This document shows positions 9,701 through 21,695 of a stretch of 64,000 nt of DNA, piece after piece. The stretch is from Haberlea rhodopensis (Eukaryota; Streptophyta; Magnoliopsida; Lamiales; Gesneriaceae). Every line of letters begins with the position of its first letter. The first letter of the stretch is position 1. The stretch spans positions 8,784,821 to 8,848,820 of the forward strand of contig CAJQUN010000003.1 of the NCBI GenBank assembly GCA_907163345.1. Direction: 5' to 3'. Under the pieces are notes generated by a model. The model did no database searches, was not told where the DNA came from, and worked only from the letters and a program-made list of their open reading frames with translations. Both the position numbers and the translations under genes were made by a program.

Positions 9701-11972
9701 GGAAGAATAGCGGCACTGAGCCGATTTATATCCCGATCAGCTGATCGGAGTCTGCCTTTCTTCAAAGCATTAAGGCAGGGAGTCAAGTTCGAGTGGAATG
9801 ACCAATGCCAAAAGGCCTTCGAGGATCTGAAAGATTATTTGGCTCAGTTACCTTTGATAAACAAGCCTGATCCTAAGGAAACGCTTCTCGTTTATTTATC
9901 GGTGGCCAAAGAAGTAATCAGTTCCGTGTTAATCAGAGAAAGGTCAGGACAACAGCAGCCCGTATATTATGTCAGCCGAGCCCTACAAGGAGCCGAGCAA
10001 CGATACCCGGAAATAGAAAAGTTGGCATTAGCTCTAGTCACCACGGCGAGAAGACTTCGACCATACTTCCTGTCTCATCCTATCATGGTAATAACAAACA
10101 CTCCTTTGGGTAGACTTTTATCCAAATCTGAAATATCAGGGAGGATGGTAAAATGGGCCACAGAGCTGAGTGAGTTTGATATCGCTTATCAACCCCGAAC
10201 TACAATCAAAGCTCAAGCTCTGTCGGATTTTCTGGTGGAAGTCACTCATACCCCGGAGGAAAAAGAGTGGAGTTTGTTTGTAGATGGATCATCTACTCGA
10301 TTGGGAAGTGGAGCAGGTGTCATACTCATTAGTCCTGAAGGGGAAGAAATCAGGGTTGCCGTCCAGTTTGGATTTCTTTCCTCAAACAATGAAGCTGAAT
10401 TTGAAGCTATCATTTCAGGCCTCCAAATAGCATTGGACACTGGAGCCAGGAGGATAAAAGCTTTTATGGATTCAATGCTGGTCGTTCATCAAGTGAAGGG
10501 GGTATATAAGGTGAAAGAAGAGAAGCTTAGAAAGTATGTGGAAAAGGTGCGGGCGATGATAGCTCAATTTCAGGAGGTGGAATTAATGCAAATACCAAGG
10601 GAGGAGAATACTCGGGCCAATGAATTAGCAAAATTGGCTAGTTCAGCACACGAATGGAAGAACAGGAATGTGCTCGTGCAAGAGCTTTTGATTTCTCATA
10701 TATCCGTCAATAGCATCATGAGTGTGGAGCCATATATTATATCCGATTGGCGAGAGCATTTCATTAAATTCTTGAAGACAAAGGTTATGCCTCCTGACCC
10801 AAAGGAAGCTGCTAAAGTTAAAAGAATGGGGAACCGATTTGTGTTGATAGAAGACAAGTTGTTCAAGAAAGGATTCTCAAGTCCTTTTTACAATGTGCCT
10901 CGAGGCAAGAAGGGGAGCATTTATTAAAGGAGATTCATGAAGGATGTTGCGGAAATCATGTAGGGGCTAACATGTTGTATCAGAAATCTATCCGAGCTGG
11001 GTACTATTGGCCGACGATGAGGGAAGATGCTGAGGAACTTGTGAAGAAATGCATTAATTGCCAAAGGCATGCAAATTTATCCCATGTACCTGCAGAAATC
11101 CTTAATAGTAGCATCATTTCCTGTCCTTTTGACCAATGGGGAATTGATATTGTTGGACCATTTCCTCCCGCTACAGGGCAGAGAAAATTTCTCCTAGTAG
11201 CCGTGGAATACTTCACTAAGTGGGTGGAAGCCGAACCATTGGCTAAAATAACTGAGGAAGAAGTCATCAGATTTCTATGGAGAAACATAGTATGCCGCTT
11301 CGGAATACCTCGAAGAATAATTTCCGACAATGGAAGACAGTTTCAGGGAGGAAGGATACAAGAATGGTGCAAAGATATGAAAATTAAACAAGTCTTCACT
11401 TCAGTCGCCTATCCTCAAGCAAATGGGCAAGCGGAAGTGATTAATCGGATTTTATTGCACGGGATCAAGACAAGACTAGAAGGGGCTCGAGGGGAGTGGG
11501 TAAATGAATTACCCGGGGTCTTAGGGGCTTATAGAACGACTCCTCGGGTATCTACAGGAGAGACTCCATACAGTTTAGTATATGGATCTGAGGCCTCATT
11601 CCAGTAGAAATTGGAGTGGAATCTCTTCGAGTACAAAGCTACGATCCCGATCAGAATGAAGAAAAAAGGAAGTTGGAGTTAGATGGGATTATGGAGTTGA
11701 GAGAGAAAGCCTTGGCTAAAGTGGAATTGTATAAAATAAGGGTGACCAATGCTTACAATCGGAGGGTTCGCCCGAGGGCTTTTCAGGTGGGAGATCTAGT
11801 GCTGCGAAGAATCAATCCCGCGGGGGAAGTAAAGAAGTTAGCACCCAAGTGGGAAGGCCCCTATAAAATAAAAGGGGTGATTGGAAGAGGAGCCTACAGG
11901 CTGGAAGATCATGAAGGTCGGGAACTGGTAAGACCTTGGAACATTCATAATTTAAGAAAGTATTTTGTGTAA
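6720..11972 (+). pseudogene. gag-pol polyprotein of copy A, broken
   Basis: Starts at ATG 6720 (MARGKSRG; stops lie just upstream). Order: gag core (about 7310-7700, AQAWFNQLPARI), an Arg-Gly-rich RGG tract (about 7840-7950) in place of a zinc knuckle, protease with FVDTGSSAD (about 8334), reverse transcriptase (about 9030-9640; LMDAYQGYHQ, YVDD), RNase H (9690-10190), a second plant-type RNase H (10260-10640; FVDGSS, NNEAEFEA, FMDS), integrase (10930-11600; zinc-binding H-C-C pattern, WGIDIVGP, SDNGRQFQ, ANGQAEV) and a C-terminal tail without chromodomain. Breaks against copy B: TGA at 9339-9341 (GGG in B), and 1-base losses in C-run 9665-9669, T-run 10885-10889 and CC 11594-11595. The last acidic residue of the second RNase H is Asn here (RANELA) and Asp in copy B. 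Confidence 0.93.
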
Positions 11973-12033
11973 TATTTCAGTTATCACTGCTGTTTCCATG
12001 TGTATTTCTTAATTAAATAAATTTCCTTTTACC

Positions 12034-13037
12034 GAGCAATGTTCGGTTTACTCGTTGGATCGGGACGTTTGGTCAACGTTTAAACTTAATAACACCATCG
12101 TTTACTCGTTGGATCGGGATGTTTGGTCAACGTTTAAACTTAATAACACCATCGTTTACTCGTTGGATCGGGATGTTTGGTCAACGTTTAAACTTAAAAA
12201 TACCATGATATTGTGCTCGGGGTAGCGAGCTTATGTTATTATAGTCCATTGTTGGCGGGTTAAATACAGGATCGGGAAGTTTGGTCTGTATTTGAACCTA
12301 AAATGGGACTAAGTGATTGTGCTCGGGGTAGCGAGCTTATGTTATTATAGTCCATTGTTGGCGGGTTAAATACAGGATCGGGAAGTTTGGTATGTATTTG
12401 AACCTAAAATGGGACTAAGTGATTATGCTCGGGGTAGCGAGCAATGTTCGTTTACTCGTTGGATCGGGATGTTTGGTCAACGTTTAAACTTAATAACACC
12501 ATCGTTTACTCGTTGGATCGGGATGTTTGGTCAACGTTTAAACTTAAAAATACCATGATATTGTGCTCGGGGTAGCGAGCTTATGTTATTATAGTCCATT
12601 GTTGGCGGGTTAAATACAGGATCGGGAAGTTTGGTCTGTATTTGAACCTAAAATGGGACTAAGTGATTATGCTCGGGGTAGCGAGCAATGTTCGTTTACT
12701 CGTTGGATCGGGATGTTTGGTCAACGTTTAAACTTAATAACACCATCGTTTACTCGTTGGATCGGGATGTTTGGTCAACGTTTAAACTTAAAAATACCAT
12801 GATATTGTGCTCGGGGTAGCGAGCTTATGTTATTATAGTCCATTGTGGGCGGGTTAAATACAGGATCGGGAAGTTTGGTCTGTATTTGAACCTAAAATGG
12901 GACTAAGTGATTATGCTCGGGGTAGCGAGCAATGTTCGTTTACTCGTTGGATCGGGATGTTTGGTCAACGTTTAAACTTGAAAATACCATTGTTTACTCG
13001 TTGGATCGGGATGTTTGGTCAACGTTTAAACTTAAGT
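12034..13037 (+). repeat. Composite tandem array after pol, copy A
   Basis: Two unit types. The 54-bp unit (call A) begins TTTACTCGTTGGATCGGGA and occurs nine times; the 106-bp unit (call B) begins TTGTGCTCGGGGTAGCGAGC and occurs four times. Order 3A-2B-2A-B-2A-B-2A. The second half of B (GGATCGGGAAGTTTGGTC) is plainly related to A (GGATCGGGATGTTTGGTC), so B is A plus an added half. Sits between the pol stop (11972) and the aORF stop (13290). Variable tandem arrays at this position are known for Tat/Ogre elements, where they have been described as a source of satellite DNA. Confidence 0.92.
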
Positions 13038-13289
13038 TGTATCATGTTATTATGCTGGGGATGTTCTCTCTAAAGCCCGACCATATTTATCTGCTCGGGA
13101 TGTCTTTTCCCCGAGCTCTGTTATATTCATTACTTCGGGATATTTTCTAATCAAGCTTTATTTGCTTAAAATTTTGCTTGGTGGAGAGACTAGCTTGCAC
13201 AAGAGTGTAAGAAGACAAGGAAAGTCATAATATCATTGTCAAAAGATTACAATTTTAAAAATTAAAACAAAAGGGGTATATCCTTAAAT

Positions 13290-15391
13290 CTACAGCTGGA
13301 GGAACTCATCGGGAACGGTATTCAGGGCCTCATCAACGTTTATAAAGTCTGTTGAAGCTCCTTCGGTAGGATAGCCAGCGGCTTTAAATTGACGAACAGA
13401 CGCTTCAAAGCCATAGTTAAGGAACTTGGCAGCGCGTTCGCCCAGAATATCACCATACTCTTCAGACTTCATAAATTCTTCTTTCTTGATGAGCCAGGAT
13501 TCTTCGATCTGAGCAGCCCGAGATAGTTTCTCCTGGTCAAGTTGTTCAGAAAGTGACTTGCCCTCTTCAGCTCGCAATGATTTCTCTTGTGAAAGTTGCT
13601 CTAAGAGGGATTCATTCTCTTCAGTCACGGACCTGAACTGCCCGGATAAAGTGGTGTTAGCCTCTTCAAAGTCGGCTAATTTCTTGTGCGCTTCCTCGAG
13701 AGCTGCCACTGTATTATCCCGAGTAGCAACGGCAGCAGAGTATTGTTCTTCCAGTAGCTTTTGGATTTCTTCATCTCTTCGCCGATACCTTCTAGCTGCT
13801 TGAGATGTTTCTGATTCTCCCCATCTGATGACCTCATAGATTGAAAGCGAGTCATAATCTCGCCGGCCATTAGATTGGTCTGCAAGAGAATAAATGAAGT
13901 TAATATACCGAAGGCAAAAAGTTCATCGGATGGAAATGGATATAAGTTACCTGAGTGAGGGAAGTGGAAAAATCATTTATCAAATTGCTGAAGGCCAATC
14001 CTCCGAGGTATTTACGGTCGGGAGAATTGGCCCAATTGCAAATAATGGAGTGAGAAATTTTGGGGTCCGGTTTTCTCAGAATGGGGACGTTGGGGGGATA
14101 AATCCAATCGGGTATATGATATCGGGAGGTTGGCCGAGAAGAGCTAGAACCACCAGGAGCAGGTTGAGAAACAGCTCGAGTTTGAAGAGGTGAACTAGCT
14201 CGATGGGTAAGGGAGATTCGAGGAGAAGGAGTTTTCTTGGCAGGAGGAAGTTTAGAGGAAGAACCTTGGCCCTCGGGGGCCGCCCTCTGCAGTGATCGAG
14301 GAATCAAGGCTTCCGTCTCCGGTACTTCAATCACCTCTTCGGGGGGAGCATGTGTAACAGATGGGGGAGGATTTGTTCCAGTGGTCGGTTTGGTAGCCTT
14401 CTCTGGTGCGGCAATTTTCTTCAGGCTAGCAGCAATCTTTGCTTTCAGCATCTTGTTTTCTGCAAGAAAGAAACATCATAGCAATTATTCAAGCATGTTA
14501 ACACAAAATAAGCAAACAAAGCAAGATGCTCGGTAAATACTCACCGAGGGGCATTTTTTGGGAAACACCCTTAGGACTAAGCTGGAACAAGTACAGCAGT
14601 CCGTCGTCAATCAGCTCCCCAATGTTAAAACACTGATCGCCAAGCTTACGACGAACTGATAGATATGTTTCTCCCTCAAGTAGCCCCTTGATTGACTTGC
14701 CCTTCGGTAAGTTTTCTTTCCACTCCATGGGACAATCCCAGGGTTGGAGTGGGCGAGCAAAGAAGAAAATCTTTTCCAATTTTTTATGGAGGAGGGGTAA
14801 TTTTTCAGAAAACCCATCCCTGTTCGAGAATAAAAGTAAAAAAAGCCCGATCTCCTTTCGATTTAATTGAAAGAAACAGTGGAAGAGTTCGGGAGTCGGA
14901 GAAAAGCCAAAAAAGGATAAGACTATGTAAAAACCCGCCAACAATCGATAACTGTTGGGGAATAACTGACTTAGAGAGATGGCAAAATAGGAAGCAACAT
15001 CTACAAAAAAAGGAGGGATAGGAAAACGAAGTCCCCCTCGGAGTTGGTCTATGTAGAAGGGAAAGTAACCCTTGGGAGGCAGGTGGGGGCGAGATCCGGG
15101 AGGGGGAACTATAATAGATGTCCCCTCGGAAATCCCCCATTTAGTTTGGATACTGGATAGGTGCCGTTGTGATTTAATCCCGGATTCAAATATCTCAAAC
15201 CAGGGAACACGGGCATTTATCAGGTCCTGCTCTGTCGCAGCCTGAAGCTCTTCTCTGCGAGCATCAGGGGCTGAAGACGAGCTGGAAGTCTCTTCACTAT
15301 CAGATGAAGAAGAATGACGGGGAGATGGACTTAGGATACCCTCCTCCTCGAACATATCTATAGTTTTCGAATAATCATCAGAAGAAGACAT
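13290..15391 (-). pseudogene. Antisense extra gene (aORF) of copy A, three exons, one frameshift
   Basis: On the minus strand inside the element, opposite to pol. Exons 15391-14545, 14459-13951, 13879-13290 with donors GTGAGT and GTAAC and TTGCAG acceptors; phases 1 and 0 fit. Would encode about 648 aa: an acidic Ser-rich N-terminus, a globular domain (IPPFFVDVASYFAISLSQL..NSYRLLAGFYIVLS) like the Pfam putative gypsy-type transposon domain (PF04195, from memory), a Pro/Ser-rich linker, and a C-terminal coiled coil rich in Glu/Lys (LEEAHKKLADFEEA). A missing base at about 13762 in exon 3 shifts the frame. Such antisense ORFs are known in Tat elements; their function is not known. The ATG follows a TATA box by about 110 bp. 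Confidence 0.85.
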
Positions 15392-15500
15392 ACTCGGTGA
15401 ATGGGAAGGAAATAAGTAGGAAGGAAAAGTTGGTCGGACGTCTAATGCTAGCTCGGAAGCGAATTGCAGAAAAGTAAGTTAAATCAATGAAATGAGCGAG

Positions 15501-15510
15501 TATTTATAGT
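15501..15510 (-). promoter_or_regulatory. TATA box of the antisense gene, copy A
   Basis: Read on the minus strand: ACTATAAATA, 110 bp before the aORF ATG at 15391. Copy B has the matching CACTATAAAT at 41381-41390 at the same distance, so the signal is kept in both copies and lies outside the LTR. Confidence 0.6.
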
Positions 15511-15714
15511 GGGGGGCCACTTGAACAGTCGTTAAATCGACACCGTTCAAAATAAATCCCATGAACGGTTATAGATGTGCCTCGGGAAACGAAACGTCGC
15601 CAGAGTTTTGAAATTTTTAAGCGGGAAAATTAGGCGGTTAAAATACCCCGAACATGTCAGGATTTCACCCGAAGACAATAAACTAAGATTTCGCTACTCT
15701 CATCTTACTTTACT

Positions 15715-15728
15715 TTGGGGGGGTGAGG
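15715..15728 (+). other. Polypurine tract of copy A
   Basis: TTGGGGGGGTGAGG directly before the 3' LTR. The same tract precedes the 3' LTR of copies B and C (CAGGGGGTGAGG in C). It is the expected priming site for plus-strand DNA synthesis. Confidence 0.75.
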
Positions 15729-16369
15729 TGATGTCATATGACATATTGATTTTCTCGGGTAAAATCCATTTATGAATATACAAACCCTAAAAACGCCGAG
15801 CAGAAGTTAGACCGAAGAGATGGTTACCGAACACAAGATACTGATCAACATATTATCAAGCATCCTTGCCCTCTTCGGGATTTTGGTCAAAGTGTAGCGG
15901 AAGACCCGGTCATAATTAAAACTAATTAACCGGCTGGAATTGAACGTGCATTAATGGGGCGGATTTCTCGGACACGCTTGGCTCCCGTCAAGCCACGATC
16001 AGAGGACATCATGTTGCTGGTTTTCCGCGAGTTAGTTACTGAGGGCAGTCCTATAAATACCCTTAGATAACCTCAAAGCAGGGGTTGGATTTTTGAGGGC
16101 AAAAAGACTCCGAAGAGAGCAAACTTATGTCTGTTCGGTTCTTTTCGTTATTTCTCTAAAAATATTCGTGTAAGTCATTGAGCGATTTTTTGGTGTGTTT
16201 AGAAAGTCTTGTAAGTCACCAATATTCATAGTGAAGTTTTATACTGGACTAGGTCCCGTGGTTTTTCTCTCAATTTGAGGGTTTTCCACGTAAAAAATCT
16301 TGGTGTGTTTTTTGTTATTTTGCATTACCACGTTACTCTACTTTATAATCAAAATCTTGAATCACATCA
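15729..16369 (+). repeat. 3' LTR of copy A
   Basis: 641 bp, TGATGT...CACATCA, followed by the target duplication GATAC at 16370-16374. Differs from the 5' LTR at about eight places by eye. Confidence 0.94.
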
Positions 16370-16374
16370 GATAC

Positions 16375-18152
16375 TATATGGTTAAATTCATTAAACATGT
16401 GTACATATAACTAATACGTGGCATGCTATGAATAGAAATTCATAATTTAAAAATATATAAAAAAGTGTCCAGTATGGACTAGATTGGGAATTTTTCAACA
16501 ATTTTTTTTCAAAATGATATAATTTTATTAATATTTTTATTTAATGAAAAAGTTAAAAAAAGTATATTTCAACTACCAGAAATATATTTATTTTTTCAAT
16601 GTAATAATAAAATTTTGATTAAATCTCTGGACTGTAGCCTTATGGCTTTTAGCCTATGAACTTATCTGGAATTTTATAAATAAAATAAAACAGAATGATA
16701 TTTCTCTAATATACCAATAAACCATTTTTGTTGCAGAGTAATATTTTATACTACAAAAAAAATTTATTTTAATCAGAAAACTGAGTCCACAGTTTTTTTC
16801 TAGCTACAGTCACAACTATTTTGAGGAGGGGAAGAGACTCAAAAACAAAATATCTAATTTATAATTACGATCGATGTCAAATATGCTATAAACGTCCACA
16901 AAGTTACGTATGCCTAACTGTTAAAACTTTCATGTCCGTAGCTTTGCAAAGTGAGACACGTACATGTAATAACGTGTCGTGTGGGCCCACATTTCACTGC
17001 CGAATAATCAAAGGCAAAAGTTTAAATTTGACCGAGCCCTAATGAAAAGTCTGCCAGCGCGAACCCAAAAAGCCCAGAAAACTAATCGCTGAATGACATT
17101 TATACCCTCAAATATTCCTTGACAAAGTGATGTATTATATTTGTTGAACAGAACGAAGACCTAGAAAAAAAGGGGGCAAAATTATCTAAATTGCCCATCT
17201 CTTAAGATGATCATATTTATGACGTAATTTAAAAAATTAAATCTTTAAATAATGAAGAATTATTATTTTATAGAACTTATGTTTTTAATAATAATTTATA
17301 TTACATTCAATAAAGTTACGGGGCCACATAACCTAGAAGAATCATTGTTCCTAAAATTTATAGTTCGTATTTATTGTTTAAAAAGATTTGTAATTCTAAT
17401 TTAGTGGGTATTTATGGTTGCTTTTCAAAAATTATTATCTACTTTTCGGACCAAAAAAATAGATTTTGTGTATTTCATTGCTTCTGCTATTGCTTCTCCA
17501 AAAATAAATAGGTAAAAATATAAGCATATAAGTAAGCCATAAGATGTTTTTCCACTGCTTTTACTTGTATCGTGACAATTTATAATAATTTGAAGTTCAT
17601 TAACTGTTTTTTTCTTTTAATAGCAAACAACGTTTTTTGTTTAAAATTATTTTTTTCAAACTTTGAGCAAAAACAACATAAATATAATTTGAATAAACAA
17701 CTGCAAACACAAACCAACGTGAACAACACAGGTGTTTTTTGGAAAAAATAACTAAATTATTTTATTAGCATTCTTGGTTTGGTACAATATAGTAATTCTT
17801 TCTGTAATTCAACTTGAAGAAATTATACTTTCTAAAATTCCTTTTATTTATTCATTACACAAACATTGGATTAATACACAATACTTTACGAGGAAGGGTA
17901 GCTAACAATCTTTACATGATCAATAAGGAAAAAAACAATAAAAATGATCATAAAAAAAAGAAAAAGAAAAAGGGAACAACTCGCGAGTCGTTGGACTTTC
18001 AATTTTCACTCTTAAAAGGTTTTTCCCCCGTAGTATTTTAACTCTCTACATTTAACATTTCCTATATCCTTCTCAATAGTTTCCATATTTACAACTTTGT
18101 CTAAAAGAAATCATAAATATTGTACCCCCAAAAAGTTTCAATTTCACACTGC
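16375..18152. other. Non-coding stretch downstream of the SMAX1-like gene
   Basis: AT-rich, no supportable ORF. A purine run of AAAAAAGAAAAAGAAAAA lies at about 17953-17972. The 3' untranslated region of the SMAX1-like gene must lie in the right part (below 18153, minus strand); no clear AATAAA signal was picked out. Confidence 0.5.
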
Positions 18153-21100
18153 TTACACTATGATGCTACTAGGCAACCAATCTCCATTAGTCTTGCTCCT
18201 GCCATGATCGATGGAATCCGACTCGATCACCAGACGAGCGATCAAGCTACTCCTGTCGCCAAACGGTAGTCGTGCTTTCAGTTGATCAAAGCTTGGTGCC
18301 AAAACATTTTCAATCCATTTTTCAAGACTGGTCCGGTCATGCCACAGCCCACCTAAGATCTTCTCCACAACATCATCTTCGACTTCTAGAGACAATTTGT
18401 CATCAACAGTCATGGCAAATTTAATGGATATTGTTTTCTTGATCTCCTGACTGACGAAAACCGAGTCAACCGGCTTGAATAGTATGGTATCATCAACATT
18501 ATTGATGAGTTCTTGAGGCACCGAGGAAATAGAGAACAGCCTGTTCACGAGGCCAAGATCATCCTCGTGGTGCATCGTGAGATCACTCGAATTGTGAGAT
18601 CCATCTGTTCTATAATCATCATGATCAATGGATGCCGCAAGATTTAGGTCGAGAAAGAGGCCAGATCCCATTTCTTTCCTCGATTTCATAGGTCCATGTT
18701 CTTCGTGCAACCAATTCGCTCGTCTTTTTGAACTTTTATCTCTCAAAACCAGTCCCAACTGCCAGTTTCCACTTGCTGTGGAGGCAAGCTTCTTTTCATC
18801 TACAAAATGAGCATTTCTCAACAATTCGGGATCGGTTGCCGACCAATCTCCCGTAAGAACGAATATGACATTTCCAAGACCGACTTCACGACCATGAGAA
18901 TCAATGAGCCTGCCTCTCTCGATAGCACGTTTTATGCTCCCACGAACCAGTATATCAGCCTCGTCGATATCCTCGAGCAAAATCACCAAAACAGGGTTCC
19001 TTCTAATGGCCTCTGCAATGCGATCAATCGCTGTTTTCCCACGGAAGTTCATATCCAAATCTTCATCGTCTCTTCTTGTTCCAAGACATATCGTTATTGG
19101 ATTCACACCACATATCTGGTCAGCCAGAACGGAAGCCATCTTCTTCTTACCAACTCGGTCCGGTCCTGTGAATAATAACCAAATATCGCCCCTCGATGCA
19201 CCACCCCGTCGCTTTCCATTGCCTAATCTGCAACGTGTGATCGCTGAAGCAATAGACGAGGCTGCTTCTGCTTGCCACCATGCTTTCTCCATTAGGCCCT
19301 TTAGGAGTTTCTTGTATGTATCAGCATCCAATTTATCGGCAAACTTATCAAGCAATTGAGTATGGGGTTCAGAAGAGATGCAACTGAGAAAATCTTTTGC
19401 CTGATTTTCAGGAGCTTCCTCGAGCACACCATCTGTCCCTTTTCTTCCAAGAACAAGATCTGTCTGCACTGGACTTCCTGGACGACTATTCTCACGCTCT
19501 GCAGGTTGTAGGCTCGCTGCTGGAGTCATTTTCAGTTGAAAAGTTTCCCCAAGGGGTTTAATAGTCTGCAACTTCGGCTGGAACGATGCACGTGAGAGCA
19601 AGTTCGGATTCAAGAAACTCGTCATTGAGAGTGTAGGCATGGCAGGTTTTTCTGATCGTTTATTCTGATGAAACTTCGGATGAAGATTCAAGCAAGCATC
19701 CTTCCATTTCTTCTGAAGTTCTTGAGTCTTCTGCTTCGAAAGCAACCCTTGTCCTTTCCCCTGTAAACAAAAAAGCAGCATACGCACCCCTTTTGATTAA
19801 ACTGATCTTTCTTCCAAACTTTTAAAACTCAAAACAGAACATACCAGTGATTGATCATTTGTTTTAGCATCAGTACTATCAAGTTCAACGTTTCGCAGCC
19901 ATTGTGGCAAAGATGGCTTTGTTGCATCTTGCTTAGCTTCGGAAAATGATTTCTCAATCGCTGCAAGTTTAGCCAGCTCTTTTTCGTAATTTTCGGAACA
20001 TTGAGGACAAAAGGCGGTTTGTGGAGTAGTCTCTAAGTTCTCAGATACGTGCCTTGTCAAAGCAGGCAGTGGAGTTGGAGTAGCCTTCAAAGGCTTCAAA
20101 GACTCAATAGGATTGCATGAAATCCTCTCGGTTCCAAGTCTATAACACATAAAAAAGTGAATGATTTGATAAGGATGAACACAAATTCTTTAAGAATCCC
20201 AATTTAGTTACCAAGAATTCTCCCTTTTTGCGCATCAAGAAGACTATGTCACATAAACTGTAATCAAAACAAGAAGTTCATACCCAAGATTCAACACCAT
20301 CAAACTTCAAATCAGTACACAAAAATAAAAATTAAAGCACATATATAATGAGTAATTCAATCATCAAGGATTAAAGTCTAATTGCATCCGAGAACCATGT
20401 TGTAATCAATTTAATGCGAAAACATACCTCGGAAACATTCCAGAAAGAGGAGATTTCGAAGCAATAGGCACTGCCTGAAGATCCAAATCATTTTCCATGG
20501 TTGAATGATAAACCTGACACCTCAAATAAGTCTCACATGTTGCAGTTCCAATCAACCAAAGCTTATAATCCTTACTTCCACTTTCAAATCGGGTCAATAA
20601 TTTTGCCATTTCGGATATGGCAGCCCTTCCAATTTCAGAAATCATTTGATGTTGCTGCGTCAAACCAGAATTCGCAGGCTGCTCCACAAGCCATTTCAAA
20701 TTACCCAAGTCAAGAATCACCCCTCCGGCCCTGCTCTTGCTATCAATCACGCCTCCTAATTCTTCGATCTTTGTTGGTATCTTATTCTTATCAGATAAAA
20801 TATCTTCGTCCAGAGAGATTACCTGAGCATTTTTCAGAATCCCATTATTTCCCAGTTCTTGATTCTCTATCTTTCTTAACAATTCCTTCACCACGGATTG
20901 AAGCTCGGTATCGCCCACCAAAATTGGATTCCTTTTCTTGGTTCTTGCCATTATTTCCAAAACCCTTTTCACTTCTTCACCCTTCTGAGTGGATGTCTGC
21001 CCTGTACCGCCCTGCTGCAGCCGTGGGTTCAAGTACACGTTCCGATTCGGCGCAGGGGAAATATGCGCCACCGGAGATGATAATTGGCATGGATTAGAAG

Positions 21101-21695
21101 GGATTCTCGGAACAATTCCTGCAAAATTTTCTCCAAAATTTACATTACCAGAACTGATGTGATGCTGATGATTCGATTGCGTGGTGGAGCTATTCATTGA
21201 TTGTTCTATGGTGGATTTTACAGCTGGGCTTGAAAAGCTTGCCTCTCTCATCACACGGCTGACACTGGGATCATCGAGTATGGATATAATCAGCTGCTCC
21301 AGCTCCACTTTCACGGCGAGAAGCGGCTGCTGCTGCTGCTCGGGGCAGCCGCGCCGTTGATTGGCTTGAGCCCTCTTAAGCGCCGCCATGAGAGCGTTCG
21401 AGATCGGCGGTTCCGTCGCTCGAGCCGACACGTTTTGGGCGGTCGGGAGTCGTTCGAGGGCCACGCTGAAGCAGAGTTCCAACGCGCGGCACTGAAGAGG
21501 GTGGCTTGAATTGGGGTGAGAACGGATGCATGCCTGCCGCAAGAAACCCGTAGGGGAAGATAACAAAGTGGCCGCCACGTGCAGCGGTGTGGTCTGGCCG
21601 TGGTTCCGGCGGCCGGCCTCCGCTATCGAAAGGTTCAGAACGTTGGCTGCATCTGATGTAAGGGTCTGTTGAATTGTGCTTAAAGCAGCTCTCAT
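18153..21695 (-). CDS. SMAX1: SMAX1-like protein (Clp ATPase-related repressor of karrikin/strigolactone-type signalling)
   Basis: Three exons on the minus strand: 21695-20428, 20139-19845, 19760-18153; introns 288 and 84 bp, GT-AG, phases 2 and 0. Encodes 1056 aa. Start chosen at MRAALSTIQQTLTSDAANVL, the invariant family start, not the in-frame ATG eight codons earlier. Visible: N-terminal double Clp-N domain (about 1-180), a D1-like ATPase region, a degenerate Walker A (GPDRVGKKKM, about 720), the FRGKT motif (about 760) needed in this family for D14/KAI2-MAX2-triggered breakdown, DEAD-like LLEDIDEAD, and the EAR motif LDLNL (about 891) that recruits TOPLESS corepressors. Known role of the family: nuclear corepressor of seedling growth and germination responses, removed after KAI2 perceives karrikin or its endogenous ligand. 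SMAX1 rather than SMXL6/7/8 is chosen from the N-terminal and RGKT region. No break is seen. Confidence 0.95.

Larger units (their letters stand above)
5997..16369 (+). mobile_element. Ty3/gypsy Tat-lineage LTR retrotransposon, copy A
   Basis: A structurally complete element of 10,373 bp: 641-bp LTRs at both ends (TGATGT...ACATCA termini; the 5' copy reads TAATGT), a 5-bp target duplication GATAC at 5992-5996 and 16370-16374, a primer-binding site after the 5' LTR, gag-pol on the plus strand, a tandem array, an antisense gene (aORF), and a G-rich purine tract before the 3' LTR. The order RT, RNase H, second plant-type RNase H, integrase, with no chromodomain, marks the Tat lineage. By eye the two LTRs differ by about six substitutions and two 1-base indels, roughly 1%, so the insertion is recent. 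Reading frames are broken (see gag-pol and aORF), so it is not autonomous as sequenced. Confidence 0.95.

Noticed and set aside
15575..15775. A 66-codon ORF conserved in both element copies (also 41117-41317)
   Set aside because: It crosses the boundary between internal sequence and 3' LTR and overlaps the purine tract; conservation follows from the recent common origin of the copies.
18628..19359. Plus-strand ORFs of 60-151 codons over exon 3 of the SMAX1-like gene
   Set aside because: They are shadows of a well-supported coding exon on the other strand.
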